DNA of 64,000 nucleotides from Protonemura montana (taxonomy: Eukaryota > Arthropoda > Insecta > Plecoptera > Nemouridae), in the NCBI GenBank assembly GCA_947568835.1, contig OX387604.1, positions 18,877,076 through 18,941,075 of the forward strand, written 5' to 3'. The position numbers and the translations under genes were made by a program. This document shows, piece by piece, positions 37,863-50,100 of the stretch; the stretch's first letter is position 1, and each line of letters begins with the position of its first letter. Under the pieces are notes generated by a model. That model ran no database searches, was not told where the DNA came from, and saw only the letters and a list, made by a program, of their open reading frames with translations.

Positions 37863-39089
37863 TATAATAATAATAATAATAATAATAATAATTGTTTATT
37901 CATAGCTCAGAAGCCAATTACATAATTACAATTACACAAAATTATATTCTTCAATCGTCATCAAATTATAATCTTAAATCATCAATCATAATAATACTTA
38001 CTACCATAAACTTACTATAAACTTACTTACTACCATACTCATCACTCATAAATTCAAATCATAAGTAGGTATTCATGTTTAGTTTTGATCCACTCTACGC
38101 ATCTAGCTTTAAAATCTCCTACACATTTCGAGTTTCTTATATTGAGGGGCAGCTTATCAAACTCTTTCATACCTGCATTAAATACAGAGTTGAACCATTT
38201 TTTTCCTCTACATCTTCTTCTGAACCCCAACCCTTCCACAGCCCTCCTCGTATTAATATTATGTATCTTTTTAGTAGATCCTATTTTATCATCTAAATAA
38301 TCAGGCATAAGGCCTAACTTAATCTTGAAAATAAATACTAACACTAATAATAGAACATTGTCATTGACACTTAGCCAATCAGTCATTCTTAACATTTGAG
38401 CAATCGGTGTATCCTTATTACATCTAATTAAACATCTCATCACTTTATTTTGGAGTTTCTGAAGTGTTCCCATGTCATTTTTGTAAGCTTGGTACAGGAT
38501 TGTCGCACCATATTCGAAAAGAGGTTTAATTAAACTATTATAAATCATTGTTCTAGTCCAGTAAGAGATCTTACCCCCTATCCTCCTAAGATATCCTACT
38601 CTTTTCCCAATTTTTTTTACAATGTAATATATGTGGTGTTTAAAATTTATCTTATTATCTATAACTATTCCTAGATATTTAAAGTATTCTACTACCTCTA
38701 TCACATCTTCTTGCATATTAATACTTATATTTAAATCAGTCCAATTAACGTTACAAAGTTTCCCTACTCCAATAAACATTGCTTTAGATTTATTTACATT
38801 CAGTTTTAACTTATTCAATTGTAGCCACTGTTCGATGTTACTCAACTCCTCGTTCATACATTCCGACATTTCTCTAGTATCCACTCCACTTAATGATACT
38901 ACCATGTCGTCTGCATACATATTTAAGAAACTATTTTTACAACATATATTTACATCATTAATATATATCAGAAATAACAGTGGTCCAAGCACTGATCCTT
39001 GTGGTACCCCATTATTACATTCCTTCTTTTCTGACATTTCCGACCCATACTTCACTCTTTGTGTTCTATCACTCAAGAAATCTTTTTAA
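37863..39089 (-). mobile_element. 5'-truncated LINE with reverse transcriptase and (TAA)n tail
   Basis: Minus-strand ORF 39076-38054 (340 codons) carries the RT palm: NNGVPQGSVLGPLLFLIYIN, the catalytic MYADDMVVS, LKLNVNKSKAMFIG and EYFKYLGIVID, followed by the C-terminal region. AATAAAC and a run of ATT/TAA triplets at 37863-37891 form the 3' tail, as in I/jockey-group LINEs. The endonuclease and first RT blocks are missing, so this copy cannot move. The ORF is otherwise unbroken, which suggests a recent insertion. Confidence 0.9.
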
Positions 39090-39939
39090 GTTAAGTTAAA
39101 GCACACAGTGATCGCAAACGCATTCTGTTGGATATCAAATGTACTTGATCAATTAAAATGTCGATAAATCACGGCCATCGGTCGGTAACCCGTGTACCCA
39201 CCTTGCTGAGCTGGCAACCTTGAAGCTATAAAATAACGGAATCGTGCCCATAATAGCCCATCGTGTTCGGGGGTGCAAACTACCCCATAGACCACAGTAT
39301 GGGTGAATCTTCAAAAATCAAGAACAAACGTAAGAAACGTAAAAAACATCCATTGATTTTTCAATATTTTTTGAGTGGAAATTGAAGTGACTGCACACCC
39401 AACGCCTGGACTGTAAACACGACGTCAGTGCACACGTGTACGATGAGTGGCCTACCCATCAGGATTCAGACATAAATATTACTGCTAGAAGTGATTTATT
39501 TACATCTTGTTTTATTGACTTGCATGTTGATAACAAATCAATGATCGCAAATGTATACTCGTAGCGCAGTGGGATGGTCGTGAGTTCCAATGCAAGGGGT
39601 CCGCAGTTCGCTTCGCGGCACTTTGTCTTTGACTTTTGTCTTTCAAAGCCCTTCACCTGGAACATGGATCATGGGGAGAGATGATCCGAAATATAACTTT
39701 CATGATTTTTTTTTACCAAGTCTAAAATCAAGTGTTTATATACGACTTCCACCAACCTGTTGCCATCAGGGCAGCGTGGCTCAATGATACCAAGCACTGG
39801 CTATTTGCAACATTAAGATAACATAATCAAATGACTATAAATTAAAAAATGTTTAAAAAAACTTCCTTATTGTAAATGGGGGCCCCAGGGGCCCCGGTCG
39901 GCTGGAGGCCCCGGCGGCATTTGCCGCCTGGCTGCCCTG
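39090..39939. other. Right part of the hAT insertion
   Basis: tRNA-like segments at 39555-39620 (GTAGCGCAGTGGGATGG) and about 39766-39795 (GGCAGCGTGGCTCAATGA), and a GGGGCCCCAGGGGCCCC palindrome near 39879-39896. No gene supported. Confidence 0.5.
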
Positions 39940-39962
39940 GCCAGTCCGACACTGCCTGTGGT

Positions 39963-40993
39963 GTCCTATCCTCCAGAGATTTCATTGCATTGCAGTAGTC
40001 TTATGACCAGAAGCATCGGAATGTACCAGAGAGGTCGTAGCACCGGAACTACTATGCAGAGGAAGGCATTTGAATGTCTTGTTTATTTGTCTTTTTATCT
40101 TGCACTATCTATTTTAACTGTCTGGTGCAAGCACGAAGCAAAGGGTACTTACCTTAAAGGTACTACCACCTCAGCGCATATCTGTTGCAAACACCAGCAA
40201 GTAGCCAGTTCACCTCAACTCCCTAACAATTCCTGAACTCTGACACCTGGAAGCGGTGATGGAGGATGCCAGAAAAAGAGATTTTCCGCCTTTCCATACA
40301 CAGCTTAGATCAGACGTTCCACATCAGCATTGTTTAAAATTAATGCAGGTATCCGGAAAGTACATGCTGGTATGATGGAGTATACTCGTGGCTTATTATT
40401 AGTTTACATATTTAAATCAAGTAGAAGGCAGACATTGACACGAACAAACAACTGAAGTAAAATTTCTATTCTTAACTTTAACAAAAATATCAGTTTTTAT
40501 TATAACATGAAATAAATACATTTTTCAATTAATGGTAGATTGCATTCAGCTGGTCAATAAATCAGTGCATGATAGCTGAAACTGAAAGTAATAGCACATT
40601 GCTTGGCCTCTAAGTACTTTGGAATACTTTAAATTTATCTTAGTCACCTACATATTATCACAAAACATTTAAGCTCCAGAATTAGGTTTTTTGCTTAAAA
40701 TTAATTAGGGTTAGTAAACTTGTTAAAAATTATGGAATATTTATGTTTATTAAAATTATCTTAATTAATCTAGGTCAAAGTTATTGGAAGAAACTATAGC
40801 TGAGAAAAGTAAATTCTGCTTTGTCATGTATGTCAAAAGAAATACCAGACTAACATTTATCAAACATCAAGCATTACAACCGGCAGCTCGACGCACAGTT
40901 TTGATCCCAAAAAACCTTGTCGAAGATCTATCCTCTTGTTTTTTCTCTCGAGCACAGTGATATCTTGATTTGCCTAGTGATACATCCGAAGCC
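39963..40993. other. Intergenic and ATP7 3' UTR
   Basis: AT-rich and without a recognisable gene. The right part is presumably the ATP7 3' untranslated region. Confidence 0.5.
40746..40751 (-). other. Candidate ATP7 polyadenylation signal
   Basis: AATAAA on the minus strand about 245 bases after the ATP7 stop. Position fits; no transcript evidence. Confidence 0.4.
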
Positions 40994-41126
40994 TCACAGA
41001 TGAGCGATGTCCGTCTTCTCTATTCGCTGAATACCAGCAAAGTCAACGTGTTCCAATTCGTCGGGCTCATCAGCCAAGAGCCCACGTCCACCGCCGCATC
41101 CGGCCTTGGGACCGCGAGTGAAAAGT
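40994..41126 (-). CDS. ATP7: ATP7 terminal exon with di-leucine
   Basis: After TTTGCAG the frame runs [20 protein letters not shown], then [23 protein letters not shown] and TGA. LL with downstream acidic residues resembles the ATP7A/B tail signal for retrieval from the plasma membrane. The family supports a tail here; the exact sequence is poorly conserved. Confidence 0.85.
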
Positions 41127-44100
41127 CTGCAAACACCAAACAATGCTGGGAATCGTCGAGACAGAAAGCTTAGTCCAATGGCTTGTGGTAACTTGCATGC
41201 AAACCCATCCACACTATCTAATCCCATCCAATTACTAAGCCATAACCAAAACCATATCTTAATATAAAACACTACTCTTAGTTTATTTCTAGTGTTACGT
41301 TATTAGGTGCTAGAGTACTATTTTAGTAATTGAAATAATCGTGAACATGATGAATAGGCAATATATTAAAATAATGAACAAAACATGTTTTAGATAGGTT
41401 TCTTTTGCTAACTAATTAAATCAGGTTCTTGATTTTGTACTGCTTATCTGTAATTACAAAAGTTTCTAGTTCACTGTTCATCACTGATTTTCCCTATGCT
41501 AAGTGCTATACTGAAGTGAAACATAGTTTCCCTACTGTTTTGTTTTAAAAATGAAAAAAATGCAACACCCTACTTTGCTCTTATCCCAATTAAAACCTTT
41601 TCTTTACGAAACTAGTCACCAATCTGAACTCCTGTCCATCAGCTAGCGTTGGAAAAACCGCAGCTCGAAAAAAACGTTACCGTGGATCGTTATTCGCTTA
41701 TTGCAAGCCATGCTAGACGTTGCAATGCAAGTCATGCACTAAGCTTGTACGGAGACTGGCTGCTTTGCGGCTTGAATGCCGGAATCCAGCTGATACGGGA
41801 GTAGTCTGCACACACAAAAGACACATGCTGCATAGAAAGGAGAAGAGCCAAAGCCAACCCTGTTCCACTTGCCCACTTTCCATTGTCAAGCACAATATTA
41901 CTTTAAAAACTAAAATAAAATCAGAAATAAAAACATATTTTTATTGTGTAGGTAGGCATTTAATTAATATCATGTCAGTGTGTCAAAGATTGAGAGCATA
42001 CTAGGATGGATAGCGGATAGCATGTCAAGGATGGATGTGGAAATCTGTAAGATCTATTCCACTTTCTGGCAGGCTAGTTCTGGAGGTCTTGGCTTCTTTG
42101 GGCTTTGCTCTGGAAGTGTAGTTTGGAGATCACCTTGGGCGCTAGTGCTGCTGGGAAAAGGAATTGGAGCGGTCAAGGATGAAACACAATAAGGATCAGT
42201 ATGTTTTCAATGGACACTGTGCAAAGTGCTAGTGTGATATTTAGTATTGATGGTTATGCAGTGCAGATCCTCTAGACACCTAGTGGGCCATGCTTGCCAT
42301 TTACATGCTAACCAACTTGATGTCTATGGTGCCACCAAACCCCATGCAAACAGGGCCTCTCTTGGTCACTTAAAAAGCCAACTCCCAATGTTGTGTCTGT
42401 TTTAAAAACTCCACTGAAAATAAAGTCCAGCCCAGAAAATGTTGAAAGGTGGAGGCAGGCAAAGGCTGGGATTTGAGTGCCAGTGAGACGCCCTGTTCAC
42501 AAAAAAGCGCTCAAAAAAGGTTTGCAGAATAGCTCAGGTGCTTTTTATGGATCTTGAGTGAAGTCTCCGATTTGCTTACAAGGGTTTATGTGAAGCGTCA
42601 AAAACACCAATCGATGAAATATACCAGAGAAATATACACGAGGTTAATAAAAGATTAATTTTCCTTTTTTCATAGACTATAAAGACCCATCTCAAAGATA
42701 GGCTCATAGTATTAAATGAACGTATTCAAATTTAATTATATTTAAAGAACCTGGTAACATATTCCTTGCAAGTTTACTACTCACTCCTAAGTTAACCAAA
42801 CCATCCTTAGATCAATTAATATTCAAATTAATAGCACATTTAGTCTACATTGTTTTTTTTTTTTTTTAAATGGATCTTTCATTGATTAATGTTTTTGCAA
42901 ATTGGAGATTCACTTTAAGTAGCACGTTTCTTTCCTAGCGAATGCAGTGTTTTACACAACGAACAAGCAATGCAATTAAAAAGTACATGGAACCTAGAAA
43001 ATTGCTGCCTTCCTACTAATTACATTGCTGAGGATGATTTTTGTTATTTTTGAGAATTTAGGTCTGGTTTTACCAAAATCTTGCCTCCTAGTTGAAGTGT
43101 TCGTTGAAACTATTGCCATGGTGACTTCCAATCACCCAAAGTGAAATTCAGATGTTTCTGTGAGTTAGAGGTCATATATAAAGTTGAAAATGTTGGCAAA
43201 ACCAAACCTAAGTGTATCTAGTAATAAAAAAAAAGTTCTCTGAGAAAATGACGTATGAACAAAAACACAGTGCCGGCACAAAACGAATCTTTCTATGAAC
43301 AGCGCTTGCATCCATTGACCGAAACTGTGTGCACGCCAGGGTTGTGTTCTCCACGTACCGGCTGAGCGTGCTGCTGGTCGACCGAGAGAAGACTGGCCTC
43401 TCGATATCATCTATCCCACGATGAATCGAGATGGCCTCCACGTCGTGTCTTACCGCGCGAGCCTCGCAACTCGACAAGTACTCCGGAGTCGTCAGTGACT
43501 CACGAGTTGGTTTTTTGTACCTACAACACAATCATCTTGAGTACTGTAAGGGTTCGATTCCAAAACTAGGTTTTATTGCAAGTTGGTCTTGAAAATGTTG
43601 CAATGTGAAAATTATTTGGCCTTTTACAGTTTACATTTGCAGCCGTTGATATAACAAAGCGTTATCAATCAAGCTGTCCAATTTGGAATTGGCAGTTTTT
43701 TGTAACTTGACTCCAAGCCCACGCCTTAGCCCTCTAGCTTTTAAACCTAGCCCTTAGTCAATACCCCTCTTAAACAGCCAATGCAAAACAATACTTTCTG
43801 AAATGTATGTATCTATTATTAAGGCTTACTTTAATTATATGTTATAATTCTCTTTATTATAATTATTATTGTTATTGTTGTAAGGTTAATTATAATCAGA
43901 TATTATTATTAAATACATGTTTTTTTATAACATTACTAATAATTTAATGCACATAGTGGCAAGTGTAATTGCATTTAAAAGAATTGTCTTATTCTATTAC
44001 AAACACTGTAAAATATTTATGGTTTTATTCCCAGAAAAAAGTTACTTTTCAATTTAAAAGGGCGATATATCAAGCAGAACAGTGTTGTGACAACTGTGCA

Positions 44101-47100
44101 TCCTTCCAGTTTAAAGTCAACTGTTTGGATTAAAAGATTGCTTTTCTTGTTTCTCTTGGTGTCAATCAATATCTCAACAAAATTCCGGTGGCTTACAAGG
44201 ATGCCAAGAATTCTAGCAATTCTTAATGGCCATTTTGGTAGCTTATTATTATCTGTTGTTATAGATGTTAACATTTCCTCCCGTCTATACCGAACCTACA
44301 TGAGCCATTTTAGCAAAATTATGTCCCCATTCCTCACCCCTGGCTCATACTCCGTGCACATTGCGATGCGCTGGGTTTCAAGGCTAGATGAACCCATTTG
44401 TGTCGACATATTTTCATATACCTGAGAGAAATTTCTTCTTCAACTCGACAAGTGTAATCAATGCCACACGATTACATGAAACCTGTATGAGAAACTAGCG
44501 AATTTAAAAACAAAAGCTGATTCTTGAAACTTCATAAAATCCTAGCAAAGGTTGTCTGCGTCTTATCTCCAACTCAAGAGAGACTACATGGCAGCTGCAT
44601 TGCCTTTAATTTGAAGATCTCGTTATCTGTTTATGTGACAGCCGATTAGTGTTCCGATTTCACACATGTGGTTATCCGAGTTACCTTTTCTAAAACGGAA
44701 CTAAAAACTACAAGCATGTCATTGCCTTTCAATTGTTGTTCCAGTTGATATTAGTTGTTGCAGTATCGAACGTTATCTCAAAGTGAAATTTATAGTCCGC
44801 TATCTCATTTTCATTTCATATTTATTAGGATTTAAAATGCAATTAGTATCATTCAATTTTGGTGTTTAACAAGTTTAAAATGCTTTGACAAAATGTATTC
44901 TATCACAGTAAAATGATATCGAAGATAAAATGGGCTGATTTGGTAACGCAGTCAGAAGAAAGCTTGTTCCGAACGGCGATACGAGACCTAATGAAAGCGA
45001 CTGATTTGCATCAGAGACTGTACTTAAAGTAACTGTTGAGTTGAGTCAGATTGAGATCGTTCGGCATGGATAGCAGATATAGCTTTAGGAGTCCTCGGGT
45101 TCGACTTCACAACTGAGTCCGACGGTTACCAGTATCTGCTTGACCTTCCGCAGCTGCGGTCGGGTACTGCTCATTTAGACGTGAAGGATAGTCAATAGTC
45201 ATTAACGAGTGCGTGTGTTTGTCATCATATTCCTATCGCTCTCAACCAAGAAGTTGTAGATTCTGGTAATACTCGAGGAGTTTATTCCCTACGCCAGCAA
45301 TGCGAGTGTATACATTTTGAAAGTTGTACAAGTGAAGCATTTAAACCTGGATAGAAGCAGCAAAAAGGCCACATTCTAGAGACCTAGATTTACTACCTAC
45401 CTACGTCGCGCATGACTTGGGAGTTAAGATGTTGGCTACTTTGTTTCACCACCTACTAGCTAATTGTCTAGGTAGAATTGTGTGCCAATCAAACAATGAT
45501 TTCAAAACAGTGGAGGGCGAATACACATGTATTTTACCATAAAGTCGGCCAATCATTACCGAGGACTGTATTCCTCGTTGGGCCCTGATAAAATAAGGAG
45601 TTCAATGTCTGTTGTAGGACTGGGACTTTCTATGAAATGTACTCAGAGAATCTTTCCATTCTATTTTTAGAGGTGATGCTGAGTGTTATCTGCAGTTTGC
45701 ACCCAGCAAAGGCAAATATTTTTGAAATTTAGTAAATATCTATGTCTATCAAAACAGCCAAAATAATATTTCTCAAAACACCTGTGCAGTCAACCACCAA
45801 GTATTAGGTGTACCATGCTCTAGTAGAGTGTGATCCATGATCATAGTTAATTAAGTTGGAAACATTTCCAGAAGCTCTTCGAAGTCATACAAGATATACA
45901 AAAAGATGTGGCTGGAGCTTTGTGTACTGGCAATAACAACCTGGTTGTGTGTCGATGCTGCCTCTGTACAAATGAGCATCTTGCAAGGTTTCAAAGAACC
46001 TGAGCTTGCATGCTTCGCACAGAGAGAGGTGACAAACTTGAAACTTAAGACCAATTTTAACTCTTGGGCAACGTTTTTAAATGTTCCTCTCGGTGACCAA
46101 ATGATTTCCAACGCAGATATACTACTCCGCAGACAAAAAATGCCATACACTTCCAGACATCAACAACGGAACTTGCCCTGCTGGCCAATGGTTAGTCCTG
46201 GACACGGATAGGCAAAACTCGAGCAATCGCTTCGAGCCACGATGCAAGAAAAAGGTTTGTGCTGACAAACCATACGAGACATTCTGGCCTGCAAATCACA
46301 CATGCGTCAAAATCACGGCTTACAAGAGCCTCTGTCCAAAAGGTAAACAACAGGCTGATAAAAAAATTCTTTTTAACATCGATGCGTTCCAAAAATTAAA
46401 TCGAGCCCAACGAAACTGTTGCAGGTAATGAGGTGATGATCGATAAGTACGGAGAGGGCATATGTACTTGCCGCAAATCGCCACCACACTTGCCGCTGAC
46501 CGTCACCGAGAATGCAGTTGAATGCTTTGAACTGTACACGCAGGGGAAGTGTAAGGCGGGGCAGGTGTTGCATGCTCAACACTTAAAGAATAAAGGCCGG
46601 ATTGCAGTGTGTCGACCAGATCCGTGTGCTCAGTAAGTCAATGCTAATCGATATCCAGATATTGCACAGCAAACTCTACACCCACGAGGTCTTTCAGCCA
46701 CTCCAGTGTTGATTTATTAATGTGATAGGCTTGTGACTCGAATGTAGATATTGTTTCTTGTTTTGTGGATCTGACTGGGCTGGATGTGAAATTTATCTAA
46801 AAATTTCATTGATATAGGTTTGTGTAAATTGTTTGAAATTATGTCATGATCCCCAGCAGCAAATATTCCCTGAACTAAATTAGTTTGGACACCATTGACA
46901 AATTACAATGTTTGATTTCTAAAATATCTTCAATCTAGATGATTTCTTGTTTGTTTCAACTCCGTTTGGAACAGTCGTTAAGAAAACATTTATCTTGTAA
47001 AAAATAGGAGAATTAAAGCAAAAGTTTCCAGCAACTCTTGTGGTTGATATTTTATCTCAACTATGGTCAACTTTGAACTTTAAAATGTGGTAGCAGAATA

Positions 47101-50100
47101 GTGTTAATAGCTCTAATACACTACTATGTGATGATTTATATTTCAGGAAGACATCTCAAAGAAAGCAGGTGCATGCATTATACAGCGGGGATAATAAGTG
47201 CTATCCACTAAAAGAAGAAAGACCGTGCCCTTCTCCACTAACGTTCCAGGTAACTCGAGATGAAATATTTCTGAGGAATCTCAAGATTCACCAGATGTTA
47301 TGTTTTGCAGGAGCTGTGTTTCAACCCAAGCAATGGGTCTTTTTTTAGCATACTTCTCGGCTAATTTAGCTACTATGTTGCTTTTCGGTCAAAAACTAGT
47401 TTATTTTTGTAAAAATAGCAGAGACTGGTACCAAATGCTTGCTTTACTTGCTTATGCACAACTTTTTTCAGAATTTCTCATCCATCTAAGCTACCACCCA
47501 CTTAAAATTATTCAATACTGTTTCAGTGGATATTTGCAAAAAAAATCCTATTAGCATATAATACTGGATATTAGTGGCATTGATAACTTAGATTTTCCTG
47601 AAGATACAATACTGTTTGGTACTATTACCTGTAATTCTCAATTAGTAGACAGGTTTGACTCTGTCAAAATTCAAGCGAAGCAGAAATACACAAACACTCT
47701 TTAAGCAATTGTGAACTAATGTTAAGGACAAAGGGCTGCGTCAACAAAAGAAAAAGGTGATTCAGGCATAAACGTGAACTTTGTTTGCAGGTATCACAAC
47801 GAACATTCCTCCCAGATTGTGAAGGCGATACTTTCAGCATATTCACCTTGCCTGCCCGTTGTTCGCACGACGAGGCTGGCGATTGCAAGAAGGAGATCAT
47901 TTTGTCAGTTGAAGACAAAGAGACAGAAGCATTCAACTTGATTACGAGTGGACGACGCAAACGAAAGAGGTCCAGTCCAACGCCTAAGCGATGATGTATT
48001 AGTGGCAAACAGCTGTGCAATTCCTTTTATTCAATCAAGACCAATTGTTAAGAATTTTACGGTGTGGTAAATTAAAGGAAGTAAATGTTAAAGGAAGGTT
48101 AATTAAATAAAGAAAGAATTTTGACTCCATTTCACAAATACTTTGCATATTGTATATCTTACACCTACACACTTCTAAAAAATATTCTTGTTAGTGAACT
48201 CATAAGAACACCATCCAAAAAGCAAGTTACAAATCGGCTACTCACGTCTTGAGCAGCAGAGAGGAGCAGACGACAGAGACAGAGCTGAGAGCCATTGCGG
48301 CAGAAGCCATCCACGGTTGTAATGTGAAGCCGAGGGGGGAGAAGAGACCAGCAGCCACTGGGATTCCAACCAGGTTGTACATCGACGCAAACAGGAAGTT
48401 AAGTCTGATCCTCCGCACGGTTTTGTGCGACAAATCCAGGCAGCCAATCACATCGAGCAAATCATTCTGGAAAATCAAACACAGTGTGTAAGCACCGGTT
48501 TAGTACCCAGCCGTCATTTACTTCCTATGCTGCTAGATACATGAGCAAAATACCTGCTTTTAGGAATCCAGTCTTTTCTTGCAACTAAGCACAACTTTAT
48601 GCAGTTATAACTGGTAAATTAATATCTTTCCTGCTTGAAGGTTTTTGTCGACCTAGGTGTTAACTAGGAAGGATTTATGGTTCATGGATTGACGGTAACA
48701 TGTAATTGGATGGGTACAGAGTAGCTAGCCTATAATTATTGTGATGGCGTTAAATAAAAAAGGCAATTTGAGCTGGATTGTAGATGGACATAGCTTTTTA
48801 CTAGTAGTAAATTAAACATGTTGTCATGTCAACATTGACTGGATATCAATGCGCTTTATTGGAATTTGTTTAAAGGCACACTTGAAGAGTAATTAATTCA
48901 ATTTATGGCAAGGGAAGAAAAATAATAAGAATTTAAGTCAATTTTGTTAAAAAAATTATAATAAAAAGAGCACGAGGAGAGACTAAAAAGCTAAAATCTT
49001 CAGAGATGCTTTATTTAAAAACTTTGGAATAAAAATACTAACAACTTTTGGCTCTAAAAAGTAAAATAATCAGTGTAAATTTTGAGACTAATGCAAGTTG
49101 TATCTTGTAACAAGATGAGTACTCTGGTAAACTACTTACTCTCATGAGGACCACATCTGCAGCTTCCACCGCAACATCCGTTCCACTCGCGATCGCGATG
49201 CCGACGTCTGCTTGAGCAAGCGCAGGTGAGTCGTTTACCCCGTCACCAACCATGGCCACACGAATGCCCTTCTCCTGCAGGCGCTGTATCTTGGCCACCT
49301 TGTGGGACGGAAGCACCTCCGCAAACACACGTCCAATACCAATCTGAAACAAGTACACAACTCAGTCAATAGGTCAGTCAAGTGACCTGTTGGATAGTTT
49401 CTGGCTAGGGCTAGGAATCACAGGTTAAGTATAGGAAAATTAGTAGCAAAAATTAATTGTTATTCTAGCTTTCTAACAGCACTAGAAAGCACCAAGGGGG
49501 TGCAGTCAAGGGTAGTATTTATTAATTTATTTGTCGTGTTTAACGGCGCACTGTTTTGACATCTGGCCATGCGGCAATGGTCTAATGGTCTTGGTGAATG
49601 AGTGGATGATGATGAGGGTGATGATGAACCTAACCTAGCCTAGAAGGGAGGAGGGGAAGGAGGACGGTACAACTCAAACAGCAGGATTCCTACACAAATC
49701 CATGCTGTCGAGAGGTTGATAAGCAAGGCGATTGAAGTTGCTGTACTAACTTTCATCCCTCTAACCTCTCTCCCGAACAGAACTGGTCATGTGTATGATG
49801 GTCACCCATCCAATACCTGACTCAGCACAGTGTTATTAACTTCGGTGATCTAATGAGAACCGGTGTTTCCAACACCCCAAACCATTCGATACAAGGTAGT
49901 GGAGGAACCGCTTTTATGTTAACCTGACAGAGCTGAAATACCAAACGAAAGTCACTAATCGAAAAAAAAAAAGTTAATAGATCAAATTTAAATTTGATAT
50001 AAATGGGTTTTGTACAATTCTTGTATTCAATATTTGATTACACGTACAAATCTGTTTTTCGATCTGCATTACATTGGTTTTCTACATTTTCTGCATGCTG

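Larger units (their letters stand above)
34939..39954. mobile_element. 5.0 kb hAT-type element with TIRs and 8-bp TSD
   Basis: The left end CAGTGTCGGACTGGC (34939-34953) is the exact reverse complement of the right end (39940-39954). The flanking 8 bases are identical: CCTGTGGT at 34931-34938 and 39955-39962. An 8-bp duplication and a CAGTG start are hAT hallmarks. The interior has no hAT transposase. It holds a 20-G run (35008-35027), a second right-end-like terminus at 36016-36063, tRNA-like repeats at 36.2-36.85 kb, a T tract at 36851-36875, and LINE fragments. It is non-autonomous or heavily invaded. Confidence 0.82.
43521..48245 (-). other. ATP7: 4.7 kb ATP7 intron hosting another gene
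   Basis: The whole plus-strand DUF4789-like gene lies in it. 43521-45900 shows nothing else that I recognise. Confidence 0.85.

Noticed and set aside
46133..46211. Unspliced 101-codon frame 45906-46211 as the whole secreted protein
   Set aside because: It loses the Cys pattern after the signal peptide. A 145-base intron with matching phases restores a 268-residue cysteine-rich protein.
49800..49867. 5S rRNA gene
   Set aside because: Only part of 5S is present, with several changes, and it is fused to an unrelated tailed body.
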